Shown here: positions 6,203-12,629 of the stretch, one piece after another | Layout of the letters: every line of letters begins with the position of its first letter | Position numbering within the stretch: the stretch's first letter is position 1 | Assembly: GCA_017615495.1 (NCBI GenBank) | Contig: JAGAAA010000120.1 | Span: 1 to 14,348 of the forward strand | Reading direction: 5' to 3' | Origin: Clostridia bacterium | Lineage (GTDB): Bacteria > Bacillota > Clostridia > Christensenellales > CAG-1252 | DNA length: 14,348 bases | The notes under the pieces: generated by a model | What the model was told of the DNA's origin: nothing | Databases searched by the model: none | Seen by the model: only the letters and a program-made list of their open reading frames with translations | Translations under genes and position numbers: made by a program

Positions 6203-7261
6203 TTAGCCTTTCTTGGCTTGCGCAAGCATATAATCGGGGTCTACCGAGTACAAAATAGCCTTTTCCTGCGTGATGATGCCTTGACGCAAATAGTTGGCAA
6301 TGGAGTCGTCCATCAGCATCATGCCGCTGTTGCGGTTGGTCATAATGGTGTTGGCGATCTGGTGCGTTTTGCCCTCACGGATCAAAGCGCTGATTGCCGG
6401 ATGGTTGAGCATGATCTCAAGCGCGCAAACACGGCCGGTACCATCCGCTTTGGGGATAAGTTGCTGCGAGATAACGGCTTGCAAAACCATGGAAAGCTGC
6501 AACCTGACCTGCTGTTGCTGATAAGTCGGGAAAACGTCGACCATACGGTCAACGGTGTTTGCCGCGCCGATGGTGTGCAAGGTACTCATGACCAAGTGAC
6601 CCGTTTCTGCGGCGGTGATAGCGGTGGAGATGGTCTCTAAGTCACGCATTTCGCCCACTTGGATGACGTCCGGGTCTTGACGCAAGGAAGCGCGAAGCGC
6701 CGCGGCGAAGGAGCGCGTGTCGTTGCCGATCTCGCGCTGATTAACGATGCTCTTGATATGATTGTGATAATATTCGATAGGATCTTCCAGCGTGATGATG
6801 TGCGCGCTGCGGTGATTGTTGATGTAGTCGATCATCGAAGCGAGGGTCGTAGACTTACCGCTACCGGTCGGACCGGTGACCAGAATGATGCCCCTGCTCT
6901 TGTTGCAAAGGTCAAGCATCGTGTTGGGAAGCCCCAGCGCCGGGAAGGACGGGATCACGCTGTTGATGGTACGGATGGCGATGGCGTAGCAACCCTTTTG
7001 ACGGAACGCGTTCACACGGAAGCGGTTTTCGCCAAGGGCGACGGCGACGTCCACTTCGCCAAGCTTTTGCAACTTTTGCCAGTTGTTTTCATCCAAAATG
7101 TCGCGACACATTTGCTCGGTATCTTCCGGCGTTAAGGGAGCGGTTTTGAAATAACGGAACGTACCGGAAACACGAAGCACCGGCGCCGACTTCACGGTGA
7201 TGTGCAAGTCGGAAGCTTTTTGTTGCAAGGCAAGTTTGAGTAATTCTTTGATCGTTACCAT
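6203..7261 (-). CDS. pilT: Type IV pilus retraction ATPase PilT
   Basis: PilT is the cytoplasmic hexameric ATPase that drives pilus depolymerisation and so twitching motility or DNA uptake. The 352-residue length is standard. Motifs: Walker A GPTGSGKST (130-138), Asp box near ITLEDPIEY (156-164), Walker B region with catalytic Glu in QVGEMRD (201-207), His box GHLVMSTLHT (221-230) and the PilT-specific LIREGKTHQI (293-302), which separates it from the assembly ATPase PilB. The start at 7261 has an AAAGAGG Shine-Dalgarno. It has its own promoter, and downstream are a tRNA and then the pilin gene. A PilT implies that PilB, PilC and a prepilin peptidase are encoded elsewhere in the genome. Confidence 0.97.
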   Translation of the reverse strand: MVTIKELLKLALQQKASDLHITVKSAPVLRVSGTFRYFKTAPLTPEDTEQMCRDILDENNWQKLQKLGEVDVAVALGENRFRVNAFRQKGCYAIAIRTINSVIPSFPALGLPNTMLDLCNKSRGIILVTGPTGSGKSTTLASMIDYINNHRSAHIITLEDPIEYYHNHIKSIVNQREIGNDTRSFAAALRASLRQDPDVIQVGEMRDLETISTAITAAETGHLVMSTLHTIGAANTVDRMVDVFPTYQQQQVRLQLSMVLQAVISQQLIPKADGTGRVCALEIMLNHPAISALIREGKTHQIANTIMTNRNSGMMLMDDSIANYLRQGIITQEKAILYSVDPDYMLAQAKKG

Positions 7262-7308
7262 AGTAAACCTCTTTCCTCGGAAACCCGAGCGTATTTTGAC
7301 TATTTAAT

Positions 7309-7337
7309 ATTTTAACATATATCTTATGATCTTGCAA
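7309..7337 (-). promoter_or_regulatory. Promoter of pilT
   Basis: TTGCAA (7337-7332), 17-base spacer, TAAAAT (7314-7309), preceded by TGT to give an extended -10. The leader to the ATG is about 40 bases. Confidence 0.65.
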
Positions 7338-7376
7338 GTATAAACTTTTTTGCCGTCGGCAATGATATCAATGTCA

Positions 7377-7420
7377 ACCCCTTCCCTTCTTACATACAAT
7401 AGTAGTAGGCGTCAAGGGGT
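7377..7420 (+). promoter_or_regulatory. Possible promoter/operator region of the mazF-type gene
   Basis: A -10-like TACAAT lies at 7395-7400 with no good -35 box at the right distance. It is bracketed by an inverted pair, ACCCCTT (7377-7383) and AAGGGGT (7414-7420). The pair could be an operator or could fold near the start of the mRNA. The Shine-Dalgarno GAGGTG is at 7425-7430. Confidence 0.3.
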
Positions 7421-7435
7421 ACGTGAGGTGACGCG

Positions 7436-7780
7436 ATGGTAAAACGAGGCGAATTATATTATGCCGATCTCAGCCCGGTGGTGGGAAGCGAACAAGGAGG
7501 GGTGCGCCCCGTCCTCGTGGTGCAAAACGACGTGGGCAACAAGTACAGCCCCACCGTGATCGCCGCGGCGGTCACCAGCCAAATGGGAAAGGCAAAATTG
7601 CCTACGCACATCGCCATCGCGGCGGGCGATTACGGGCTACCCAAGGATTCCGTTGTTCTTTTAGAACAAATCCGCACGATAGACAAACGCCGTCTGCGCG
7701 AGCGGATAGGCGAGCTGCCCCTTGACCTCATGCGAAAAGTCAACGACGCTTTGATGATCAGTTTGGGATTTTTTGAGTAA
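7436..7780 (+). CDS. mazF: MazF/NdoA-type mRNA endoribonuclease, without adjacent antitoxin
   Basis: A single-stranded-RNA endoribonuclease toxin of the PemK/MazF fold. The 114 residues closely resemble Bacillus NdoA: RGELYYADLSPVVGSEQGG (4-22), GVRPVLVVQND (22-32), VTSQ (46-49) and LLEQIRTIDKRRL further on. Expected catalytic residues R24 and T47 are present, so it looks intact. The start has Shine-Dalgarno GAGGTG five bases upstream. Bacillus-type loci carry an antitoxin gene directly upstream. Here the preceding 174 bases hold only the divergent pilT promoter and no frame long enough for one, and the following gene is convergent. Any antitoxin must therefore be encoded elsewhere, or the protein is tolerated in another way. 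Cleavage sequence cannot be predicted from this alone. Confidence 0.93.
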   Translation: MVKRGELYYADLSPVVGSEQGGVRPVLVVQNDVGNKYSPTVIAAAVTSQMGKAKLPTHIAIAAGDYGLPKDSVVLLEQIRTIDKRRLRERIGELPLDLMRKVNDALMISLGFFE

Positions 7781-9271
7781 TTATTTAGCTTTTTCGGAAA
7801 GATATTTGACCACGGACGCAATATGCCTGTGGGTATCGGTGGGGAGAGAGGAATACTCCCCCTTTTCTCTTGCCGCGCCTTCGCCTGCAACGCCGAGGAT
7901 ATACGCCGCTCCGTAAGTGGAAAGGAGTCCGTCCCTGCCCCCTGCGATCAACGCCGCAACAGCGCCGGCGAGAAGGTCCCCACTGCCGCCTTTTGCCATA
8001 CCCGGCGTACCCGTCACGGAAACGAAAGCCGTCTTGCCGTCCGTCACGACGGTGGACGCACCCTTCAAGGCTACCACAACGCCAAAGCGCGACGCAAATT
8101 CCTTTGCGTAAGAAACGGGGTCGGAAAGGATCTCTTCCGTAGGAAGCCCCATCAAACGCGACATCTCGCGGGGGTGCGGCGTCAACACCGTGGCGCCCTT
8201 GCGCTCACGCAAAAGCTCCGGCTCTTCCGAAAGCATATTGAGCCCGTCCGCATCCAAAACGAGAGGTGCGGAAAGGTTTTTGATCAAATAGCGAAGGATC
8301 TTTCTGCCTTCGTCCGAAACGTCCACGCCGTTACCGAACAGCACCGCGTTTGCGCCGGCGGTAGCCTTTTGTAGGATCGCTTCGTCGTAAGCGATGCGTC
8401 CGTCCTTGGAGGGGCAGGACAAAAGCGTGCATTCGGTGATCTTGTTCATCACGGGGTAAAGGATGACGTCAGGCACGCAAAGTTTCACCAAACCGTCGCC
8501 GAGGGCAAACGCCGTGGCGCCGAGTTCCGCAATGACCGCCGCGCCGGAATAAGATTCGCTCCCGGCAATGACGCTGAGCCTACCGAGCGCTCCTTTGTGC
8601 AAATTGCGTTTCAGGGGCGGGAAAAGCCCTATGACGTCCTCTTCCTCCACGAGGAAGGCTTCGCCTTCTGCGTCCGCAATTCCCACGTCCAAAGCGCCAA
8701 CTTCGCCCGCGGCGTCCAAGCCGTCGTTCAAGAAACAACCGACCTTTAAATTTTGCACCGAGATCGTAACGTTGGCGTGGACGGCTTCACCCATTTGGTT
8801 GCCGCCGTCGGAAGAAAGCCCGCTGGGGATATCCACCGAAACGACGCGCGCGCCCGAAGCGTTGATTTTTTTGATCGCGGCAAGCGCTTCGCCCGTGACC
8901 GCCCTACCCAGCCCGATGCCGAAAATGCAATCGAAAACGGTTTGGTAGTCGGAAAAATTCATTGACTCGTCAAACTTCTTGACTTCCTTCTCGCAAAGAG
9001 CGCGAAGCGAGGCGGCGCCTTCGTGCTTGCTTTCGCCGAAGTCCACGACGTCCACCGGAAGCCCCCTTTCCTTCATCAAAAGGTACAGCGCGTACCCGTC
9101 ACCGCCGTTACCACCCTTTCCGCAGACGATCAAAGACCTGCCCTCGCCGAGAGAGCAGTTTTCCAAGACGCCCGCCGCGACTTTTTTCATCAAGTCGACG
9201 GAGGAAACGCCGTTGCGAATGGTCTCTTCATCCGCTTTTTTTGCAGCCAACGCGGAAACGAGTTTTACCAT
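7781..9271 (-). CDS. nnr: Bifunctional NAD(P)HX epimerase / ADP-dependent NAD(P)HX dehydratase
   Basis: This enzyme repairs hydrated NADH and NADPH: the N-terminal domain epimerises R- and S-forms and the C-terminal domain dehydrates S-NAD(P)HX using ADP. The 496 residues fit the fused YjeF type. The N-terminal domain shows CGKGGNGGDG (50-59), DCIFGIGLGR and VDIPSGLSSDGG. The C-terminal domain shows HKGALGRLSVIAGS, LDADGLNML, TPHPREMSRL, VALKGASTVV and the catalytic GGSGDLLAG. The nucleotide loop reads GKGGNGGDG where GNNGGDG is usual. I chose the ATG at 9271, which overlaps the upstream gene's TAA by one base and has AGGCGGTG upstream. The longer frame runs 74 codons into that gene. It is the last gene of the tyrS operon, and its stop abuts the stop of mazF. 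Confidence 0.94.
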   Translation of the reverse strand: MVKLVSALAAKKADEETIRNGVSSVDLMKKVAAGVLENCSLGEGRSLIVCGKGGNGGDGYALYLLMKERGLPVDVVDFGESKHEGAASLRALCEKEVKKFDESMNFSDYQTVFDCIFGIGLGRAVTGEALAAIKKINASGARVVSVDIPSGLSSDGGNQMGEAVHANVTISVQNLKVGCFLNDGLDAAGEVGALDVGIADAEGEAFLVEEEDVIGLFPPLKRNLHKGALGRLSVIAGSESYSGAAVIAELGATAFALGDGLVKLCVPDVILYPVMNKITECTLLSCPSKDGRIAYDEAILQKATAGANAVLFGNGVDVSDEGRKILRYLIKNLSAPLVLDADGLNMLSEEPELLRERKGATVLTPHPREMSRLMGLPTEEILSDPVSYAKEFASRFGVVVALKGASTVVTDGKTAFVSVTGTPGMAKGGSGDLLAGAVAALIAGGRDGLLSTYGAAYILGVAGEGAAREKGEYSSLPTDTHRHIASVVKYLSEKAK

Positions 9272-10110
9272 TACTTTTTCACCGCCTTCAAAATTGCCGC
9301 GGCGCAAACTTCTTCCGCGAGCATTTGCAGTTCGAGGAAGGAAACTTCCACCTCGCCGCTTGCCATCACGAAGATGCTGTCGCCGTCCAAAACCGTATGC
9401 ACGGGACGGATGCACCTTGCGTACGCGTCTTGCGTGGTATCCGCAAGCTTGTTTGCCTGCGCCTTGGTCAAAACGGCGTTTGTCAAAACGCAAGAAATGG
9501 TGGTGTTCAAATTGCCGGAAGGCGCCGCGCCGTCAGAAGCTGCAACAGGCGCGCCGGTCATAGGATCGTAAACGTTGCCAAGGGCGTTTACCACCGTAAC
9601 GACGGCAAGTTCAAGGTCGCCCTTTTTAGCCGTGACCACCGCCATGCCGGAAGGCTTAGCCGACTGCATCCCGTTCATTTTGGCGACGGTTGCGCCGGTG
9701 CCCGCGCCCACGTTGCCGCAGAGGTCCTTAACTTCTTCCGCGGCGGATGCCGCCTTGTAGCCTGCCGCCTTATCGGGGAAGCCGAAGGAGCCGTATTCAA
9801 GGTCGTAAATGGATGCGCCCGAGCAGATGGGCACTTTGACGGCGCCGGTATCGTAGCCGTAGCCGTTTTCGGAAAGATATTGCATCACGCCCGAAATGGC
9901 TTCCAGCCCAAAAGCGCTACCGCCCGAAAGCACGACGGCGTTGATTTTTTGTACGGTGTTTTCCGACTTCAAAAGGTCGGTTTCGTGCGTTGCGGGGGCG
10001 CCGCCGCGCACGCTTACGCCGCCGATTGCCCCTTTGGGGCAAAGAATGGCGGTCACGCCGGTTTTAACGTTGTTATCGGTGTAGTTTCCGATCAAAAAAC
10101 CTTTCAGCAT
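9271..10110 (-). CDS. P1 (S58) family peptidase, DmpA/NylC-like self-processing hydrolase
   Basis: An N-terminal-nucleophile amidohydrolase family that includes DmpA aminopeptidase and the nylon-oligomer hydrolase NylC; precursors cut themselves to expose the nucleophile. The 279-residue protein shows VLSGGSAFGLEA (60-71), GNVGAGTGATVAK (132-144), LNTTISCVLTNA (201-212), and ARCIRPVHTVLDGDSIF near the end. By comparison with NylC I expect cleavage between N202 and T203 with T203 as nucleophile, giving chains of about 202 and 77 residues. No signal peptide is present. The ATG at 10110 has GAGGT eight bases upstream and overlaps the yigZ stop by 7 bases. I prefer it to an in-frame TTG at 10125. 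The natural substrate is unknown, and an amino-acid amide, beta-peptide or other amide are all possible. Confidence 0.9.
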   Translation of the reverse strand: MLKGFLIGNYTDNNVKTGVTAILCPKGAIGGVSVRGGAPATHETDLLKSENTVQKINAVVLSGGSAFGLEAISGVMQYLSENGYGYDTGAVKVPICSGASIYDLEYGSFGFPDKAAGYKAASAAEEVKDLCGNVGAGTGATVAKMNGMQSAKPSGMAVVTAKKGDLELAVVTVVNALGNVYDPMTGAPVAASDGAAPSGNLNTTISCVLTNAVLTKAQANKLADTTQDAYARCIRPVHTVLDGDSIFVMASGEVEVSFLELQMLAEEVCAAAILKAVKK

Positions 10111-10730
10111 CGTTTTACCTCGCAATAGCGTTCTTCCTTTTCTTCCTGCGTAGCGCGCCCGGAGGTTGCGTCCGCAAGAGCGACGAGGAACGCTTCCTTT
10201 TTTGCGGCGGGGACGGCGACGGTAAGCACTGCTCCGCCCGTATAATCGGCGTTTTGAACGACGCCGTTAAACGCGTAAATTTGATTTTGAACGGTTGAGA
10301 TCAAGCCGTAATCACAGGAAATAACAAAAACGGCGCACTTGTCAAACGCCCTTTTCCCCGCGGCGGAAAGCGCGGCGAGCGCGGCGTCGGCGTAAGCGCG
10401 AGCAAGTCCGCCCGTGCCGAGTTTGATGCCGCCGAAATAGCGCACCACTACCACCGCCGTATTGGTCAATCCTGAATTTTTGATGGCTTCCAAAATGGGG
10501 ATGCCAGAAGTGCCGGAAGGCTCGCCGTCGTCGCTTGCCCTCGACCTCTCCGATCTTTCCCCCAACAAATAAGCATAGGGGGCGTGCGTCGCGTCGGTAT
10601 AGCGCTTTTTAACTGCCTTAACGAAGGCTTCCGCTTCGTCGTCGTTTGCGACGGCGGAACAAAAAGCGATAAACTTGCTGTGCTTGACGGAAACCTCTGC
10701 GGTCCCGTCACCCCCTACGGTAAAATACAT
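10104..10730 (-). CDS. yigZ: YigZ/IMPACT family protein
   Basis: A 208-residue protein with an N-terminal IMPACT (UPF0029) domain (about 10-120) and a C-terminal DUF1949-like domain (about 135-200). Diagnostic segments are VKHSKFIA (15-22), ATHAPYAYLLG (47-57), SDDGEPSGTSGIPIL (66-80) and VVVVRYFGGIKLGTGGLARAY (93-113). The eukaryotic homologue IMPACT affects Gcn2 signalling. In bacteria the role is not settled, though ribosome or translation links have been proposed. The ATG at 10730 directly follows the tyrS TAA with no spacing and no clear Shine-Dalgarno, so it is probably translated by coupling. Its stop overlaps the peptidase start. Confidence 0.94.
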   Translation of the reverse strand: MYFTVGGDGTAEVSVKHSKFIAFCSAVANDDEAEAFVKAVKKRYTDATHAPYAYLLGERSERSRASDDGEPSGTSGIPILEAIKNSGLTNTAVVVVRYFGGIKLGTGGLARAYADAALAALSAAGKRAFDKCAVFVISCDYGLISTVQNQIYAFNGVVQNADYTGGAVLTVAVPAAKKEAFLVALADATSGRATQEEKEERYCEVKRC

Positions 10731-11939
10731 TTACTTTGAAAAAGTGACCTTCAAACGGTTTTTCTTGCCCTTGTAGAGGATAAAGCCGTTTGCGATCTGA
10801 CTATCGGTGACTTCGGCGGAAAAATCCGTCACTTTCACCCCGTCGATGGCTACCGCGCCGCCTTGGATCAAACGACGCGCTTCGCTCTTGCTGGGCGCAA
10901 ACCCAACTTCCGCCAAGATGTCCACCACTTTGCTCATCGATGCGGGGATCTCTTTGGTGGGCATATTCTCCGCATCGCCGGAGAACGCCGCTTTTACCTT
11001 TCTGACCACGTCGTCCGCGACTTCTTCGCCGTGCACGATCTTGGTGATCTCGTAGGCAAGGCGCTCCTTCGCCGCGTTGATCCTTTCGTCCTGATGGGCG
11101 GTCATTTCCTCGATCTCGTCCAAAGGCATAAAGGTCAAAAGCTTCATGCACTTTCTGACCTCGCTGTCTTCCACGTTGCGCCAATATTGATAGAAATCGT
11201 ACGGAGAGGTCTTTTCCGCGGAGAGCCACACAGCGCCCGAAGCCGTCTTGCCCATCTTTTTACCTTCGCTGTTGGTAAGAAGCGGGAAAGTCATCGCAAA
11301 GGCGTCCTTGCCGAGCTTACGACGGATGAGGTCGGCGCCGGCAAGCATATTGCTCCATTGATCGTCGCCGCCGCACTCTAAAACGCAGCCGTACTTTTGG
11401 AACAGCACGAGGAAGTCGTAGCTTTGCATCAACATATAGTTGAACTCAAGGAAGGTGAGGCCTTTCTCCATGCGATTTTTGTAGCACTCGGCGGTAAGCA
11501 TCCTGTTCACGCTGAACAAGGAGCCCACATCACGCAAGAAGTCCACGTAATTGAGGTTAAGGAGCCAATCGCCGTTGTTGACCATCACGGCGGCGTTGTC
11601 CCCTTCAAAGGAGAAGAAGCGGCTCATCTGCTTTTTGAAGCATTCGCAATTGTGCTTGACGGTCTCCGCCGTAAGCATATTACGCATATCGGTACGACCG
11701 GACGGATCACCTATCATACCCGTGCCGCCACCGATCAAAACGATGGGACGGTGCCCCGCTTTTTGCATATGGCTCATTGCCATCATCGCAAGATAATGCC
11801 CAACGTGAAGGCTATCCGCCGTGGGATCGAACCCGATATAAAAACTGACCTTTTCACTGCCGAGAAGCTTATAAAGATCCTCTTCGAAAACGGTCTGCTT
11901 GATAAATCCTCTTTCACGCAAGGTGTCCATTACGTTCAT
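10731..11939 (-). CDS. tyrS: Tyrosyl-tRNA synthetase
   Basis: This enzyme charges tRNA-Tyr with tyrosine in two ATP-dependent steps. The 402 residues are standard for the bacterial class I enzyme. Seen: class I HIGH motif as HVGH (45-48), tyrosine-site GFDPTADSLH just before it, GGDDQWSN (190-197), the KMSKS loop as KMGKT (228-232), and a C-terminal S4 RNA-binding domain (about 335-395, with GFAPSKSEARRLIQGGAV). The ATG at 11939 was chosen because AGGAG lies eight bases upstream; the GTG at 11948 sits inside that site. It is the first gene of a four-gene operon. The leader is only about 28 bases, so there is no T-box riboswitch, which often controls this gene in Bacillota. A palindrome over the -10 box is a candidate operator instead. 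Confidence 0.97.
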   Translation of the reverse strand: MNVMDTLRERGFIKQTVFEEDLYKLLGSEKVSFYIGFDPTADSLHVGHYLAMMAMSHMQKAGHRPIVLIGGGTGMIGDPSGRTDMRNMLTAETVKHNCECFKKQMSRFFSFEGDNAAVMVNNGDWLLNLNYVDFLRDVGSLFSVNRMLTAECYKNRMEKGLTFLEFNYMLMQSYDFLVLFQKYGCVLECGGDDQWSNMLAGADLIRRKLGKDAFAMTFPLLTNSEGKKMGKTASGAVWLSAEKTSPYDFYQYWRNVEDSEVRKCMKLLTFMPLDEIEEMTAHQDERINAAKERLAYEITKIVHGEEVADDVVRKVKAAFSGDAENMPTKEIPASMSKVVDILAEVGFAPSKSEARRLIQGGAVAIDGVKVTDFSAEVTDSQIANGFILYKGKKNRLKVTFSK

Positions 11940-11961
11940 AAACAGCACTCCTAATAACCTC

Positions 11962-12002
11962 TATGATATTTATATCATACCATCAGACCGGTCGGAAAGC
12001 AA
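11962..12002 (-). promoter_or_regulatory. tyrS operon promoter with overlapping 18-bp palindrome
   Basis: TTGCTT (12002-11997), 17-base spacer, TATGAT (11979-11974), with TGG before it forming an extended -10. The -10 box is one arm of a perfect inverted repeat, TATGATAT-TT-ATATCATA on the plus strand (11962-11979). The spacer also contains the 8-bp palindrome GACCGGTC (11986-11993). The placement over the -10 and start region suits a repressor site; that is inference. Confidence 0.62.
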
Positions 12003-12043
12003 GCGGGTGACGGTATTTCTCGCAAAAACGACGGATTTTAAAC

Positions 12044-12067
12044 AAAAAAAAGGCGCTCAAAGCGCCT
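12044..12067 (-). terminator. Terminator of the TfoX-domain gene
   Basis: AGGCGCT (12051-12057) pairs with AGCGCCT (12061-12067) around a three-base loop, followed on the minus strand by seven Ts. It begins four bases after the stop of the TfoX-domain gene at 12071. Confidence 0.88.
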
Positions 12068-12070
12068 AAT

Positions 12071-12385
12071 TTACTTTTTCTTCTTGGGCTCGGGGAGTTC
12101 TTTCTCCAAAGCGGTAACGAGCTCAGTCAAGAAAGCCCTATCGTCCACGTCTTCCACCACGAGCATCGGCTTCGCCCCTTCGTACGGAAACGCCGACGGA
12201 GCATTCGGCATCAGTTTCTTTGCGGCGTCCACAGGCTTGACCAAAAACCTATCGTCGTATATGCCGCCGAAGATCTTGCCGTTCACGTAGAGGATAAACT
12301 CCCCCATCATCGGCTTATAAGTGACGACGTCCACGCCGGAAAGCTGTTCCAACACGTATTCCAAAAATTCTTTTGCGGATGCCAT
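12071..12385 (-). CDS. TfoX N-terminal domain protein
   Basis: A 104-residue protein that is essentially one TfoX_N domain. The core is YKPMMGEFILYVNGKIFGGI (about 23-42), then DDRFLVK. The C-terminal tail is lysine-rich (PEPKKKK). Full-length TfoX/Sxy of proteobacteria controls competence and has a second C-terminal domain that is absent here. Stand-alone TfoX_N proteins are common and their function is unknown, so a competence role should not be assumed even though pilin and pilT genes are in the same window. The start at 12385 has a GGGGG Shine-Dalgarno. The gene is monocistronic, with its own promoter and terminator. Confidence 0.87.
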   Translation of the reverse strand: MASAKEFLEYVLEQLSGVDVVTYKPMMGEFILYVNGKIFGGIYDDRFLVKPVDAAKKLMPNAPSAFPYEGAKPMLVVEDVDDRAFLTELVTALEKELPEPKKKK

Positions 12386-12411
12386 AGAGCGCCCCCTTCG
12401 TTGATAAGTCC

Positions 12412-12440
12412 ATTATACAAAATCACAAACCGATTTTCAA
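12412..12440 (-). promoter_or_regulatory. Promoter of the TfoX-domain gene
   Basis: TTGAAA (12440-12435), 17-base spacer, TATAAT (12417-12412). The leader to the ATG at 12385 is about 20 bases and contains the Shine-Dalgarno. Confidence 0.75.
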
Positions 12441-12461
12441 GTTAAAACCTTAAGTGCTCAT

Positions 12462-12494
12462 AAAAAATAAGCCGTGCTAGACGGCTTATTTTTT
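12462..12494 (-). terminator. Terminator of tRNA-Glu
   Basis: A 14-bp perfect stem (12462-12475 with 12481-12494; core AATAAGCCGT/ACGGCTTATT) with loop GCTAG and T-runs at both ends. It starts directly after the tRNA CCA end on the minus strand. Confidence 0.88.
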
Positions 12495-12570
12495 TGGTAC
12501 CCCGTAAGGGGTTCGAACCCTTGATACCGGCGTGAGAGGCCAGCGTCCTAGACCACTAGACTAACGAGGC
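12495..12570 (-). tRNA. tRNA-Glu, anticodon CTC
   Basis: A 76-nt tRNA on the minus strand with encoded CCA (12497-12495). The acceptor stem is GCCTCGT with ACGGGGT, containing G1-U72 and U4-G69 wobble pairs. The anticodon stem CTGGC/GCCGG encloses loop CTCTCAC, giving CTC (reads GAG). The T arm is AAGGG-TTCGAAC-CCCTT. A CTC glutamate tRNA is additional to the TTC species that bacteria normally need; its presence fits the moderate GC content. Confidence 0.95.
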
Positions 12571-12581
12571 TTAACGGTAAT

Positions 12582-12610
12582 ACTATAACAAAAAGCACTT
12601 CTCTTTGCAA
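12582..12610 (-). promoter_or_regulatory. Promoter of tRNA-Glu
   Basis: TTGCAA (12610-12605), 17-base spacer, TATAGT (12587-12582), with TGT giving an extended -10. The promoter lies on top of the hairpin that probably ends the Sel1-repeat gene. Confidence 0.7.
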
Positions 12611-12620
12611 GTGATTTTTG
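12589..12620 (-). terminator. Candidate terminator of the Sel1-repeat gene
   Basis: Bases 12589-12600 pair with 12609-12620 (CAAAAA-G-CACTT with AAGTG-A-TTTTTG) with one mismatch and an eight-base loop. On the minus strand the 3' arm is C plus TTTTT. It lies 10 bases after the Sel1 gene stop and shares DNA with the tRNA-Glu promoter. Confidence 0.5.
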
Positions 12621-12629
12621 CAATATTCT

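Noticed and set aside
9272..9493. Extended N-terminus for the NAD(P)HX repair enzyme
   Set aside because: The extra 74 residues are an out-of-frame reading of the peptidase gene. The overlap of the ATG at 9271 with the peptidase stop is the normal junction.
9241..10128. Long plus-strand open frame (295 codons) opposite the P1-family peptidase
   Set aside because: The composition (rich in His, Arg, Gly, Ala) is typical of a reverse-complement shadow. The minus-strand gene has all the family motifs and tight operon junctions.
11940..12070. T-box riboswitch upstream of tyrS
   Set aside because: Only 131 bases separate tyrS from the upstream gene, most of them taken by that gene's terminator and the tyrS promoter. 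No antiterminator or specifier loop can fit.
12071..12385. Competence regulator TfoX acting on the pilus genes of this window
   Set aside because: Only the N-terminal domain is present and stand-alone forms have no known competence role. Proximity to pilT and the pilin gene is several kilobases with unrelated operons between.
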